The notes below the pieces were generated by a model. It did no database searches and was not told where the DNA came from. It saw only the letters and a program-made list of their open reading frames with translations. This document shows positions 22,255 through 35,316 of a DNA stretch of 64,000 nt, piece after piece. The stretch is from Apostichopus japonicus (taxonomy: Eukaryota > Echinodermata > Holothuroidea > Aspidochirotida > Stichopodidae), in the NCBI RefSeq assembly GCF_037975245.1, contig NC_092572.1:28689989-28753988 (forward strand), written 5' to 3'. A program made the position numbers and the translations under genes. Numbering within the stretch: the first letter of the stretch is position 1; each line of letters begins with the position of its first letter.

Positions 22255-25200
22255 TATTGCATAGTACAGTCTCTTCAAAAGAGCCTACTACCAGCTTCTA
22301 TATTCCTTCTCTCCTTTTCCAGTTGACACTCTAAAGGATGCATTTCCTTTTCCTTATTCTTAGCAAGAGTTCACCAAACTAAACGTCATCATAGGCACCT
22401 CTTCTTTATAAACTTTGAAATAATCACTGATGTGTATTACTACAAATGAAAGCATCAGTTTGAGGTTTGATGGGGTAGGGAAAGATGCATAAAGCTGGAA
22501 TTACTTACAGTAGCAACATGGTCTACTCATTAGGAAGAGAATACATTTTATTGCCCATTTAACTCGAGGTGCATTGTGTAATGACAATGACAAAGGGGCT
22601 CAATGGGTGGGGGGGGGCATCATGTCAGGACAAGCACAATGGAAGTCAATGGGGGCATTTTGGAAGGACAATGCCAATGGGAGACAATAGGTGGGGAGAT
22701 GAAGGACATGGTAGGGGATAGCTGAGAAGGTAACAGACATGCTGTGGTCTGTTGTAAAAAATGCCTGAACTGGCCACCATTAGGACAATTCCATTTGCGA
22801 GCTAGTCTTGGGTTTTGTGTAATGGTCCAAAACTGTCTGCCATAAATGGTTAGTTACAGCTGCAAAGTTCTACAGAACCCATATACTGAGATGGACTCTT
22901 ACTCCATTCAGACGGAGGCAAATCACCAAACAACAAAACAATTTAGTTTCTTGAATCACAATTTATTAACAGCAGGCACTTTAATAAAAGATTAAATGGA
23001 CAAAGTATTATCTACAGTACAAAGAATAAGACAAGAGGTGAGTTTCCCATAAGAAAGAGATTTGATAAAGTGAAAGAGAAAATGAAAACGGAGAAAATTT
23101 GATTTGAAAAACAAACGGTACATTTCTGTTTCTGTTCTTTTCTTTGAGAATGGAAAGGTAAAAAGAGACATCTTTACAGGAGTAGATGTAAACACTTCAC
23201 TTCTACAATATGGTTTACTTTGTTACTTTTGAATAACTTGAATGCCTCCAATTGGAGAACACTCTGGGTTTACAAACATGGCTTTTAAAAAAAAAAACAG
23301 CTGGAAATGTGACAGATCAAAATGTGAGAACACAATAGACAGACAAAATTAACCCACTCGAACGTTAGTTCAAACATTCCAAAATATTTTTACTACGTGA
23401 TAAGAGTTTTATGGGATTAAATCGACTGCAATTGTGCTTTGTTCATTTTACCTGTCTTCAACTCTTTTTGTCAGCGTCTGAGACGAACAAAGGATAGATT
23501 GACAGATGGTTTACATCGAAAATAGAATGATTTCTTTTCATAAAGTTGTGACAAATATTCCTGGATTGAATTTGAAGAATTTTTTTCAAAAGAAGATGCG
23601 GATATTGATCCATTTCAGGATAATGAATGGTCCTTGTTTAGTTTTAAATCAAATATTTAAATGAGCTAGGCTAGATATCATTTTGTACAAAATCATATTA
23701 ATAGAGATGATATATAATTGATAATTTTTTACAGCAGAAATTATGCGGCATTGAAATAAAATAGTTTTGTGAAATACTTTTTGAAATTCAATACTCACTG
23801 ACAATCATTAAACTTTTTCATATTTTGCCTTCTTCTACATAGATGTTGTTTTCATGATTCATGTGAACCCAAAAGATCCATCTATTTACTTCCTCTTTGA
23901 CCATATTTTGTCAAGAAACTACAGTTATTTTGATCTACTGTCATCTTGATTTGAATAGTAATCTGTCCATTCGGTAAATCTGTCGACACGCAACAACGTG
24001 AGAACTGCTTGATTAGGTGGCAGTAGAAGACATTAACAAACTAGATCCCTGGTGACCATTTTTTGGATGTCTAGCATATTTAGGGGTAATACTGACCAAT
24101 GACCATTGCATTGTTATGCTGAACCTTTAAAGATTATTGGCATTCAATAATCTCGAATGGGCTAATAAATTAACTCAATGATGGTTAAAAAATTAATACC
24201 CATTTGAAATCCTGAGATAGGCATGTGCGTTGAGATTGCCTAACATTTTGGGTTATTTGGACACAAAAGTTTGGGCAGAAATGTTTGTGTGTGCAGGGTG
24301 AGGATTAAATAATTTGTCAGATCGACTGTCTTTAAAATCCACTATGAAATGATTACATCTGTTATTCTGAAATTTTCTTGTTAATTACTGTAATTCTAGG
24401 CAATGATTTTGAGAATGAGAACTAGCAATAACTAGAAATAAAAAATAAAAATATTCAAAAAATGACTTAATATACTGGTTGGTGATAAAGCAGAAATAAA
24501 TAATAAAAAATTAAAAAAAACAGTCACCAAACTCTAGATGCCATGGTAACAAGCTCCAAGATGCCAAATGAAAAATAGGAATAAATACTATTTATCAGGA
24601 AGAAGGAAAACAATACTGCATGATTAGTGAAAAACTTCTATACAAAAACAATATTAATACTGTGTCTGAACATAACTTATGATCAAAGGAAAAGTTGAGT
24701 TTAATCTTACCTTTTTTTCTCTTTTTTTTTTTATTGTGCTAACTTTCTCTCTTAAATATTTACATCTTGTAATAGGAAAATGAATATTCATTCAAGGTTA
24801 TTCTGATGAATGTGACTTGACCCAAACACGATATATCCTGAACGATATGAACTTTGTAATAATATTTTTTTAAGAATCTGCGATCACTGCCGGTGAAAAT
24901 TTTGTCATGCTGTGCTTCCATAGATATACACTGTAGGGAATAATTCAGTGTTTAAATCTTGAGTAGCAAAATGATAAATCAACCACATAATGCAACATTT
25001 TTGAAACAAAATGGTTAATTAACAAATTATAATGTCAACATTTCAACAGTTTGCAGCAAAATAATGATTTACACAAAATTGCAGAAAAAGATCCTAACAA
25101 TTGGACAGCAACTTAATAAAAAAATAAAAAAACATAAAAGTTCCTTCCTTAAATTTAACTGTACTTTTTTGAGCTTGTTTGAAATTTTGTTATTTATGTA

Positions 25201-26889
25201 CTTCCTTTCAAAAGAATAAGATATTAAATTGCTTCTTTTTTTTAAAGAGGTAGAGATGCCGAAACTCTGTAAACTCTAGTAAATTTTGACATGAAAGCGA
25301 CCATCAATTTAACTGAAATGGCGGGGGTAATCAAAGTAGTGAAATTTGAATCAAGTATGTAATGTCACTTGGAATCCTTCCGTTAGAATATGTTACAAGC
25401 AGTAATGGAAATTAAAACTTACTTTAATATAAAATATCCACACAGTATGAATGATTGCGTGATTTGTACACATAACTGTCGAAAAAATATGTGCAGTGCA
25501 ATGTCATCCTAAAAGACATTTTAAAATAGTCAATACTATGCAGTGAATTGTCATAAATGAAATATTTATTAGATTAAATGCTTAATAACATTAAAAAAAT
25601 AAAAAAGCAAAAAGGAAAAAAGTAAGAGGGTAAAAAATAAAAAAGTTTAAATGTTTAGTACTACCCAAAGTTATACAAAGTACTCGCTGCAGCATAAAAG
25701 TACATGGAAGTGTATGAAATCAGCGTATGCGGGCCACATTGGTAGGCTATATGGTTAGGACTTAAAAAATTGTACTAGATAACAAAATGCCCCCCTCACC
25801 CTCTTCATCCACTACTTACTAAAAGAAATTCTCTAAAATAATACTGAAACACTGGCTGATGAAAATACTTTTTCACTTGTGCCCTCTCCCCTACCCATCC
25901 TCAACCCATGCCCACTCCCCCAACCCCAAAGTAAAGCATTTGGTCACTAACAGTTTAACGGTTAAGTTTTGGATATCGTGCCAAATGTAATGATCACTGA
26001 TACAAACCTTCCGAAGCCAAAGTGTTAAACTTATTATTGAAAAATCACAACAAAAAAAATTCCCTGTTGTGGGGGGCAGGGTGGGGGAGGGGGGAGTATG
26101 TACTGTAAGAATGAGTAATATTCAAAACAGTTTCCATCAACGATTTTCACATCTGAAATAAAAGGTCCTTATGAATGTCCTTCTGAGTATTTTTGTTTTG
26201 TTGGGTGGGTTGGGGATGGGGGGATGGGGGGAGGGGTTTGAATGGGCAGAATTGACATCTTTTATTGAATGATTTGTGTTTGTTTTCACCTTACCCATCA
26301 CATACTCCTCCACCTCCCCCCCCAGGTCCGCCCTGCCACCCCTCCCACCCCTCCTTTTCTGCTAGTTGTATTATCAATTGATACTGAGTCATATTAGTGA
26401 TCAATACTCTTTAAGAATTCGAACACAAAGAGAATGCATAAAATTTATCTTTTGATTCATTTACATATTATGATGGAACAAGACAAATGGTGAATACTCA
26501 CTTTAATACATTGCTTTGGCACTTTGCACTTAAAACCTATACAATTACTGTACACAACATCATAACAAAATGTAGTGCAGTATACAGTGTCCAGAACAAC
26601 AGATATTGTCATGCTTTTTCAAAGTGTATGTACAAGAAAATCCTGTGTTTTTTCTTCTTGTTGTTTTCATTCTGTTCCATCTGCTTTGTTTTGGCTTTTT
26701 TTTGGGGGGGGGGGTGGTGGGGTGGGGTGTGGGAAGGTTGGTTCGATTTTTCACAACACCAACAATTTAGAGCTGTAGCAGGCTCAGAAACAAACAACAA
26801 TCATAAATTTGAAGTTTTCCTACTCAAAGCCTGACGGAAGTTAGCCATATCAATTTACAGTAACTTCACACACTTAAATCTACAGTATC
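22255..26889. other. Non-coding segment between ANKS3 and the pogo-type gene
   Basis: AT-rich with long A and T runs and several G- or C-rich tracts (about 22604, 25790-25930, 26070-26095, 26205-26240, 26305-26350, 26700-26730). No conserved coding frame was recognised. The part next to 26890 is presumably the 3' UTR of the pogo-type gene; its poly(A) site cannot be fixed. Confidence 0.45.
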
Positions 26890-29814
26890 TTACAGACAAT
26901 GATGACAGAACCATTCGACAGAATGAATTTCTCTTTCGCTCATATCATGTATGTCTGCAATATCAGTGCATCCCTTATGGAACCAGCGAGGGCACCATTC
27001 GCAACCCACCCAGTCGTCATCATCGTCACGGTAACACTGCTCGCAGATGTCGCAGATATTTTCGTCTACCAGGGTCCAGTCGTCTTCCTGGCCCTTCCCT
27101 TTTGTCTGTCCTGTAGGATCTTCTTCATAATAACTTTTTTTCTTCCCACTCTTTTTCATAAACTTCAATTTGATCTTCTTTTCCATTGGCCTGGTGTCTG
27201 TTTCCTCTGTTCTCTCAGCTTCCACCTGGTTGCTGGTCCCTTCTCCATCCTCATTACTGGCAATTAGTACCCCTTCTAGTGCACCTGAAGCTTCTGCTGC
27301 ACTTGGTGGTTGCTCTCGAACTTCAACTTCTATTGGCAAGTCTCCATCTTTTGAGAGACGTGTCACTTCTCCATCCGTGGCAGGTCTTTCCCCTTCACTG
27401 ACATCTACGTCATCACCCAACTCCATCACTACATCTCCTGTGTGCTGTTCCTCCCAGGTCTCATTCACCATTGCCAATGCCTCTTTCATGTTGCTTAACA
27501 ACTCAGCCTCTTCCCCATCAGGTAATAATTCATCTGTTGCCAAGGAGGTTGGTAGCACTTCCATTTGCTCTAGACTAGGCATTTCTAAACTTTCTGGAGT
27601 TTCTGATGTACTGGGTGGACTTGGAAATTTCAAACTATCATCCAATCCCAACTGTACCAGAGTGTTCGCTATCACCGGACTTCCATCTGGTGGTTTGCTG
27701 AGTGCTGGCCCATCTTCTGATCTATCTGGAGGTTTGCTGAGAGCTGGCCCCTCTTCTGATCTATCTGGAAGTTTGCTGAGAGCTGGCCCCTTTTCTAATG
27801 CTGCCTCAATACCCTGTTCCTCTTCATCCATCACCTCAGTAGCAACACTTTGCTGTTGATCTCTCCCTACACTGGTAACTGTTGCATGGACAACTCTCGC
27901 ATCATTCTTTCCTGATGCTGTCTTTTCTGCTCTTTCTGGTAAATCAGCCATCAATTTTCTACAGACTGGTCGTTTCACTCGACTTTTCTGCTTTGCGTCC
28001 TCCAATCTCTTTGCCCTTTCTTTCTGCAGCCTTACTTTCTCCACTTTCCTGGCCTCTCTGATAACCTTTTTCTCCCGTCTGGTCCTTTCGAGTTCTGCCT
28101 TCGCAGATAGCTTGTCTTCCAAATACTGCCGGTACTTCTTTCCTGAGATGGCTTTTGGTAGCTGTTTGGTGGCTTTGGCAGGACGGCGTGATTCTGGAGC
28201 CTTTGGGTACCGTAAATATTTGTCTAAAGACGGACTCACATAAGCAGAGGTTAGTACTGGTCGTCTAGTCGGAGAAGATGGAATGGCGGGAACTGCTGCT
28301 GGTGGAACCGTTTCAGAATCTTTGTTGGCTTCTTGGAGTTTCAATTTTTTCCAAGTATTGAACAACTCGTCCGTCTCGATATCAAATCCCTCACGCAACC
28401 GTCGCTCAAACACCCATATTTTCTCTGGGGTGAAGGTGCCTTCGAGTGCTTTCCGGGCCATAGTAGCTGCCACATTATTTACTACCTGGACTGGAACACG
28501 TACCCTATTGTCAGGCTGTTGGTGGGGAGAGGTAGCTTCTTCAGAAAATTCACCTATTGGAGACAAGATTGGCATATCATAATCAGAGATGCGAGCTATC
28601 TCTTGTGAGCGGAAAATTTCGGACGGTGCCACTTTGGCTTTGTCAAATTCTTTAGTGAAAGGATACAACCCTGCAGCTCGGAACCCATTGGCAGCAATCT
28701 TGGGCACTGCACTTTGCCTCCAAGCTTTGTAGAATATGCAAGCAAATGTTTGTTTCGTCACATTTTGTCCAGGGTTATCAATTTGCCATTGCTGGACTTC
28801 CTTCTTCCAGTATGTCTTGACACTCTTGAAGAGACTGAGGTCGCACGGCTGCAGGATGTGGGATGCATGAGCCGGAAAGCAGAATAGAATCACTTTGTTC
28901 TCTGAACAGAAATTTGCAGTCTCCAGGTTGATGTGGCTCCTGTGTCCATCCATGAAGAGAATCACAGGAAATTTGATATTAGCTTGCTTTAACACCGGCA
29001 CAAAGTGGTTTGCAATCCATTCATAGAAAACTTCTTGGTCAATCCATCCCGATTCACTTCTTCCGAGAAACCAGTTGTCAGGAGCTCCTCTCAGGGGATT
29101 GTACTTGAAACGTTGGCCAGGGAAAATTAGCATTGGAGGCACATACATTCCTGCTGCGTTCATGCAAGCCAGGACCGTTATCTGACTCTTATCAGAGTTT
29201 GTCAGCTGGTACACTGTTTTACATCCTGTAGGTGCCAAGACTTTCATTGTTTTGCCATTCAGAGGGAAGCCACTTTCGTCGCAGTTGAACATACGGGATG
29301 GATCATCCATTATATCAAGGCCACCTTCTTCCTCCGTGAGATAATTCTCCAACTCTACATACCAAGCCTCCAGTTTTTGTACTGTCAGCATAGCCCTCTC
29401 TTTTCCCAATGATTCTCCGAGGCGCTCACTAAGCCCAGGGTGTCTTCTTTTAAATCTGCGAAACCAGTCATTTCCTGGGGTGTTATTTGTGAATGGATTT
29501 TGCCTGCCGTCTTCATCCAGTATTTTCTTTACCATCATTCTTAGCTGTTGCCTTGTCTGGCCATATCCAATCCTGGACATATTCTTCAACCACTCTGCAA
29601 GTTTTTTCTCTTCCGCTGTTGTGAGGACGGGACTGGGACCTTGGGTAGTAAACAGAGGAGACCTACCACTGAGTTTGTCTATGAGGGTAGTTCGTGGTAT
29701 ACCATAGTCTAACGATGCTCTACGCATGCTACATTCTTTGTTCCTCACTTTCAGTACGGCGGCCTCTAAACTCTCCCAGCTGTAAGCTCTGTATTTCCCT
29801 CTGCTTCTTGGCAT
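26890..29814 (-). CDS. Pogo/Tigger-type DDE transposase with C-terminal PHD finger (974 aa)
   Basis: One uninterrupted frame in the coding part. Residues about 8-50 form a Psq-type helix-turn-helix (YSWESLEAAVLKV, YGIPRTTLIDKL). Residues about 60-130 form a CENP-B-type helix-turn-helix (WFRRFKRRHPGLSERL). Residues about 170-380 are the DDE core, with D179 (FNCDESGF), D289 (ILFMDGHRSH) and D325 (LQPCDLSLF): DD35D spacing, all catalytic residues present. A basic coiled coil follows (about 550-620), then three 13-residue repeats around GPALSKPPDRSED (about 676-712), an acidic tail, and a C4HC3 PHD finger (C921, C924, C938, C941, H946, C949, C970, C973). The protein should bind DNA in the nucleus. 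Whether it still transposes or is a host gene is open: the frame is intact, but I found no terminal inverted repeats. A splice acceptor (tcccttctcag) lies directly before the ATG, implying an upstream non-coding exon. Confidence 0.9.
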   Translation of the reverse strand: MPRSRGKYRAYSWESLEAAVLKVRNKECSMRRASLDYGIPRTTLIDKLSGRSPLFTTQGPSPVLTTAEEKKLAEWLKNMSRIGYGQTRQQLRMMVKKILDEDGRQNPFTNNTPGNDWFRRFKRRHPGLSERLGESLGKERAMLTVQKLEAWYVELENYLTEEEGGLDIMDDPSRMFNCDESGFPLNGKTMKVLAPTGCKTVYQLTNSDKSQITVLACMNAAGMYVPPMLIFPGQRFKYNPLRGAPDNWFLGRSESGWIDQEVFYEWIANHFVPVLKQANIKFPVILFMDGHRSHINLETANFCSENKVILFCFPAHASHILQPCDLSLFKSVKTYWKKEVQQWQIDNPGQNVTKQTFACIFYKAWRQSAVPKIAANGFRAAGLYPFTKEFDKAKVAPSEIFRSQEIARISDYDMPILSPIGEFSEEATSPHQQPDNRVRVPVQVVNNVAATMARKALEGTFTPEKIWVFERRLREGFDIETDELFNTWKKLKLQEANKDSETVPPAAVPAIPSSPTRRPVLTSAYVSPSLDKYLRYPKAPESRRPAKATKQLPKAISGKKYRQYLEDKLSAKAELERTRREKKVIREARKVEKVRLQKERAKRLEDAKQKSRVKRPVCRKLMADLPERAEKTASGKNDARVVHATVTSVGRDQQQSVATEVMDEEEQGIEAALEKGPALSKLPDRSEEGPALSKPPDRSEDGPALSKPPDGSPVIANTLVQLGLDDSLKFPSPPSTSETPESLEMPSLEQMEVLPTSLATDELLPDGEEAELLSNMKEALAMVNETWEEQHTGDVVMELGDDVDVSEGERPATDGEVTRLSKDGDLPIEVEVREQPPSAAEASGALEGVLIASNEDGEGTSNQVEAERTEETDTRPMEKKIKLKFMKKSGKKKSYYEEDPTGQTKGKGQEDDWTLVDENICDICEQCYRDDDDDWVGCEWCPRWFHKGCTDIADIHDMSEREIHSVEWFCHHCL

Positions 29815-29829
29815 CTGAGAAGGGAATGA

Positions 29830-30760
29830 AGAACAAGATGCTTAGGTGTTACAAATTAACCAGAAAGAGGAGCGTTTAGTGAAAGGTACCAAGAATCACT
29901 TATCATGTTGACAAAGTTTAACTCTGTTTAGTGTCATAGTTTAACCAAACAGCCAGTTGGGTTTGTGATTCCTTGGGATACAATGTACTAAAAATTCAAA
30001 ATAACTATCTGACTTAGGTAGAGCAAGTGAGTTAAATTTGTACAAGAATTAAGTGAGAGTAAGAAAAGATTAGCAATATACAGTTTTTTTTGTTGTTGCA
30101 CTCCCTTGTGGGCATCAACCAATTCAATCCCTGGTACGGATTTTACAGTAAAGAGTTTTATTTCAAAATGTTTCAATAGCCAGTAAGAACAATCTTCCTA
30201 TGTGAAATATAGATAAAGTAAAAGTCATGTAGTACTAATCACAGAGAAAATGGCCAATGTTGAACCACTTTGAGATAACTTGTTGACCCCTTGAGGCAAA
30301 TTTATGCCCATTTGAGATATCCTGTTGACCCCCTAAATAGCTCAGAAGGTGAAAAGTGATAGTTTGACTGCAGGTTTAAAGCAACACTCTCAAAGCAGAT
30401 TTCATTTCCTGGAAGATTGTATGTTTTGTGCAACTCCTCCAGAGACCCTTAATTCACAAAACTAAAATGAATTTGACCATTTTTTAGCCCAATTTATGGT
30501 TTTTGAGCTAAAATTTTAACCCCTACCAAAAAAAATGGTCCCAAAAACATTTAGTGCACACAAACTGGCTCAAAAATATATTTGCCCCCAAAAAATTGAG
30601 TCCCAAGAAATGGTGGCAGAAAAAAATATTGGGCTTCACAATTCCAGGCCTAAAGAATGTGTCCCAACATGCATTTGAGGTGGAAATGAAATTTGTGCCC
30701 ACCCTGTCCAAAAATGAACGGATTTCTGTTTGGCCCACATTGTACCAATCAATGTAGGCC
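29830..30760. other. Non-coding segment upstream of the pogo-type gene
   Basis: AT-rich; only short open frames without recognisable domains. It would be intron or promoter of the pogo-type gene if the acceptor next to the ATG is used. Confidence 0.4.
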
Positions 30761-30769
30761 TGCCTAATT

Positions 30770-31500
30770 GTTGTACATACTATATGTACATGTAGTTACA
30801 CCACCATACCAAGTATAAACTCAATCAGACTATACAGCTGCAGAGATATTGACCTTTAACAATTTTCTGTTAAGCCCAGCCCACTCACTAAATATTCATG
30901 AGATGGAAACCAAAGCTAATAGGGCACATCTACTTATCATGGGGTACCAAGTACAGTAGGATGTGATTCAACTTGTGTTTCTTGAGATATCATGTTTACA
31001 AGAAGTTCTCGACAATTTCCCATTAAGCCCCACCGCTCATGAATATTAACGAGGTAGAAACTACAGTACTGTTGCAAAGAACATACATACTTACTATGTA
31101 GTTACATCACCATACAGTACCAAGAATGAACTAAATCGGACATATGATTGCAGAGATATTGACATTTTACAAATTTTCTGTTAAGTCCCCTCATTAATAT
31201 TCAAGATATGGAAACGAAAACAGAAGGGCCCATCTACACATAATGGTGCATGTACCTACCATGTGTGAGATTGACTCAACTTGTGGTTGTTGGCATATCA
31301 TGTTTACAAGCTGTTTTCCACAATTTTCAAGCCCCATCCACTCATGAATATTAATGAGGTAGTTGTTGTTGCAATGAACTTGTACTATACTTGTACTTAC
31401 ATCACTATACCAAGTACGAACTTATTCGAACACAAGGTTTAGCTGGATATTACCATGATAACAATTTTACATTAAGGTACGCCCATTAATATGCATGATG
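30770..31500. repeat. Degenerate tandem repeat of about 300 bp, roughly 2.4 copies
   Basis: The motifs 'gcagagatattgac', 'aattttctgttaag', 'gatatcatgtttacaag' and 'ctcatgaatatta' recur in the same order near 30838-31045, 31140-31350 and, partly, 31440-31495. The copies have drifted and differ by small deletions. Confidence 0.65.
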
Positions 31501-33290
31501 ATCTCATAACTAGTAAGTAATTTTGGGCTCTTCTTTTTGATGTGCCACATAAGATCAACGTGTTTGCATACAGATAAGGTTTAGAGACCACCTTACTTTT
31601 GTAATTTAACCTGTAGGTCAATGACAGTTATGTTTAGAATACCACCAGACCATACAAACATACTCTTGTGTGACTTTATTTAACCGTGATTTTATTGGTT
31701 AATGAACTCTTCACTTCAACAACAATGGAAACCATAGTAGTACGGTAAATTCTCCCCCTCAACTTGCAATAAGTGCACAGATACTATATTATGTACAGTG
31801 AATCAACATGCATCATCAATTTTACAAGAGAGCTACTTGAAATTCTCAAGTTCTACACTAGAAAGATATTATATCACAGTGTTTTCACAATCAGTTTTCT
31901 AAAACTGTGGGCTCTACGATATTCCGAAATCTTGTGGAAAGACGATATTTTTCCTTGAAATTAAATGTGCCATTTTCTAACGTTTCACTCATGATCCTGA
32001 AACATGAGGGTAAGTTATAGTACACTGGAAGGACACACAGTAACAAGTAAAACTGATGAAAATAATTACTACTTAAACCATTAAAAGACCTTAATAATTA
32101 AGGCTATTAACTGGATAAATGCAAGTACAGTTCACCATTGGCTAGTATACTTCATAGAAGAAAGAAGGAAACAACCCTTTTAGTTGTACGGTGAGTGGAA
32201 AGGGAAACTTGATTTTAGCAAGTACTCGATCAGATGTTTAAGCACGAGTTAACACTGAATTATTGTGGAAGTTTAGGCCTGGTTCTTTTCATCACAAATG
32301 ATACTGTAAATATATCATACTGTTGTATGAGCATTTCCAGAGTACAGTGAAGTCCAACTGTCAGTATGGTACATACAGTACAGTATACAGTGTGGTATCG
32401 TAATCATCAAAACGGTTTCAAATTCAATGAATTTAAAATGAAAATAAACTTTACCAAGTTAATACAGATTGGTTTACAATAATGGATCTGAACCAAATTT
32501 TGACTTTTGCAACAGTCTATCTAATACTGTAGTATAGATCTACTGTATATTCTTGAACTTCTAATTGCACCACAAAAATGCACCAAATATTTAACTGATT
32601 GCAGTTAATCGCTGTGCGATGTGCTCAGTCAGCCTAAATTATCCAATTAATAAACACCCATTAATATGCAAATTTATGGTAAGTGTACCTTATGCAGTAC
32701 AATCCTTTCCTATGAAATACTTTTAATTTACTGACATTAATTTCAGAAAATAATAAAAGCAAAAACAAACGAAACAGCTGTTGTACGAAAGTTTGCAACC
32801 TAGGTTAAGAATTTTAAAATCCATTTATCACTGAGTAGAGTGATCAGGCTCAGAGAATGCACACTCTGACATAGTGATCAATTAACTAATTAAAAGTGTG
32901 TAAGTTTCGAATGGATATATTATCAGTTTCCTTATAACGATTCAACTTTAACACAGGTCTGACAGTAATTTAAAGTATCATGCCACAGTAAAATTGTGAA
33001 ATATTTTCAAAAGTGACTTCCCTTGGGGTTCTAACCCCCCCCCCCCCATGATTGTGAAACTGAATATAATTGGATAAATGTCATTTTTGAGGCTGGAAGT
33101 TAGCCCTGGAAGTCAGTTTGAGTTAGCTATGCTCAGCTGTAGCCACATACACATGGATGCATGTGGGAGAATTCAAATATATATCTGATAACTTGGGTCA
33201 GTCCAAGTGTTAGCAGAGTCTATGTAATTTGTATCATTGCATGTTTTACCATTTCAAAGACCAGTTTCCAAATGAGAAAGCAATACATTA
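31500..33290. other. Non-coding, AT-rich, no feature recognised
   Basis: No coding frame or structured RNA recognised; a poly-C run lies at about 33037-33050. Confidence 0.4.
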
Positions 33291-33299
33291 CTCATAGGT

Positions 33300-33715
33300 T
33301 CTTCTGTGTTAACATTAAGGTACTAACTACTGTAGGCTTATAACATAACACTATACTTCTGTGTTAATATTAAGGTACTGTACCTACAGTACTACATGAA
33401 GGCTTATAACATAATACTGTACTTATGTTTTAATATTAAGGAACCTATTACATGAAGGCTTATAACATAATACTGTGCCTATGTGTTAATATTAAGCAAC
33501 CTTCTACAGGAAGGCTTATAACGTAATACTGTGCCTATGTGTTAATATTAAGGAACCTGCTACATGAAAGCGTATAACATAATACTGTGCCTATGTGTTA
33601 ATATTAAGGAACCTGCTACATGAAAGCGTATAACATAATACTGTGCCTATGTGTTAATATTAAGGAACCTACTACATGAAGGCTTATATCATAATACTAT
33701 AATTCTGTGTTAACA
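33300..33715. repeat. Tandem array of about 60-bp units
   Basis: About seven units containing 'ggcttataacataatactgt' and 'gtgttaatattaaggaacct'. The central units (about 33530-33660) are nearly identical and the edges diverge, as in a young minisatellite. Confidence 0.85.
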
Positions 33716-34106
33716 TCTCACCAAACTCTCACCAAGATAAATGAAATAAGCACTTGCATTTACTTCAGAGGTTTCCCAATGAAGCTATAAGGTTAGTGCA
33801 TGTAACTACAAAACTTGGCCCACCTATGTAATTATCAAATGTTTCAAAAGCAAAAACCTTTTAGGAAAACATATCGTACACTAGTCTTACAATGAAAGAC
33901 ATCAAAGGTTGCACTATTTACCCACAGTGCTACTTAAATAAAGAATAAAAAACTGTTAGTGAACTGCCCTTTCTCGAAGTCTGCATAAAAAGCCTATGTA
34001 GAGTAGGTAACGATATAAAGTGATTTGAATCATAAGACCCTCTAACTTTGACATATAAACCTACAGTACAGTACAGTATTACTGTACTTGAACTATTCAA
34101 CTCACC

Positions 34107-34260
34107 TTGCTGGAAATTTTCTGGGAATTGAAGAAACGTCTTGTCAGGTCGGCAAAGGAATAGTGCTGCAGTTGTACTTCCTTGATGGCCCCCCTGTGAT
34201 TGCCATGTGCAGGTACTGTACAGGTTCTGCAACTGCTCCACTTAAGTAACAGGCAGTGTG
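34107..34260 (-). other. Candidate 5' non-coding exon for the pogo-type gene
   Basis: The minus strand shows CAGCAAG|GTGAGT at about 34107, a strong donor with no coding gene attached, about 4.3 kb upstream of the acceptor in front of the transposase ATG. Linking the two is inference; the exon's upstream limit is unknown. Confidence 0.25.
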
Positions 34261-35316
34261 CACACAGCTGGATGTTTAAACCAGTAAACACTCACCAAAA
34301 TTGTATGGTTTGCTCAACCAAAATTCAAGAAAACAATGTCGTGTGTTCGATCCAAAAGGGCTTGTCAGCTTTCGCTTTGTTTCAACGTAGTGTTGAAAGT
34401 AAAAGTACAGGTTGAATATCAGTCATGTTTTTATGATTATCCAAAACAAGTTGAAAGCTGAGTTAGTTGTAAAACCTGAAACATTATAATTGAAAGTCCA
34501 CTTAACGGATCCATAACAATTTAGCTCTGTCCAAGCTGATTTAAAAAATTCCCACGAGATGAACGAAAAAAAAAAGAAGAGCATCAGAGCGACTTAAAAG
34601 TTCTCATTGTTTATGTAAATTACATTTCATAGGATGCCAGCTACTGTACATGAAGAAGTACAAAGCAGACCTTTTAGCCTACCTATCTTTGTTTGCCAGA
34701 TTTAACAACTTTAGTTCTTACTGAACATTAACAAATCATCAAAAGTGAAGTACTGTACTTTACTGAACTTTGCATACTGCTGTAATACTGTAGATGGATT
34801 TATAGTGTCAAGTGCATTTTTTCAAAAGGATCTGTCTATGGCTCAACAACCTGAAAATAAAAATTCAACTAGTCTCACACTACAATTAAAGTTGAACTGC
34901 AGTGAATAATTATCCACAGCTGCTGTCAATAGTAACCAAACTCACTGTTTTACAAAGTGCAAGCACCACCCATCATTATGCTTAAATTTACCTGCAATTC
35001 AAAATCTCTGAGTAAAACTAGTTAAACAAAGTATAGATCTCCATAAGAACCTCAACAGATGACATGAGAACAGTGTACCCATCTTGCATGCACAGTATGG
35101 CACCAACAATACACATGTATACAGAGTTTAACAATGAATAAATACAAATTTGAATCCGTGTACGGCACATTGGTGAACATTAGATAATCATTATCCATGG
35201 CTGCTATAGTGATTTGCATGATGTCAAAATAACATCTTTGGGCAAGTTATTATTAAAAGGAACCTGACAAATTAAATGGATTAAAATGTAAGATGAAAAT
35301 GAGTACTAGCGAAATA

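Noticed and set aside
27170-27859. 229-codon plus-strand frame opposite the transposase
   Set aside because: Shadow of the minus-strand coding sequence through its Ser/Pro/Glu-rich region; no independent domain.
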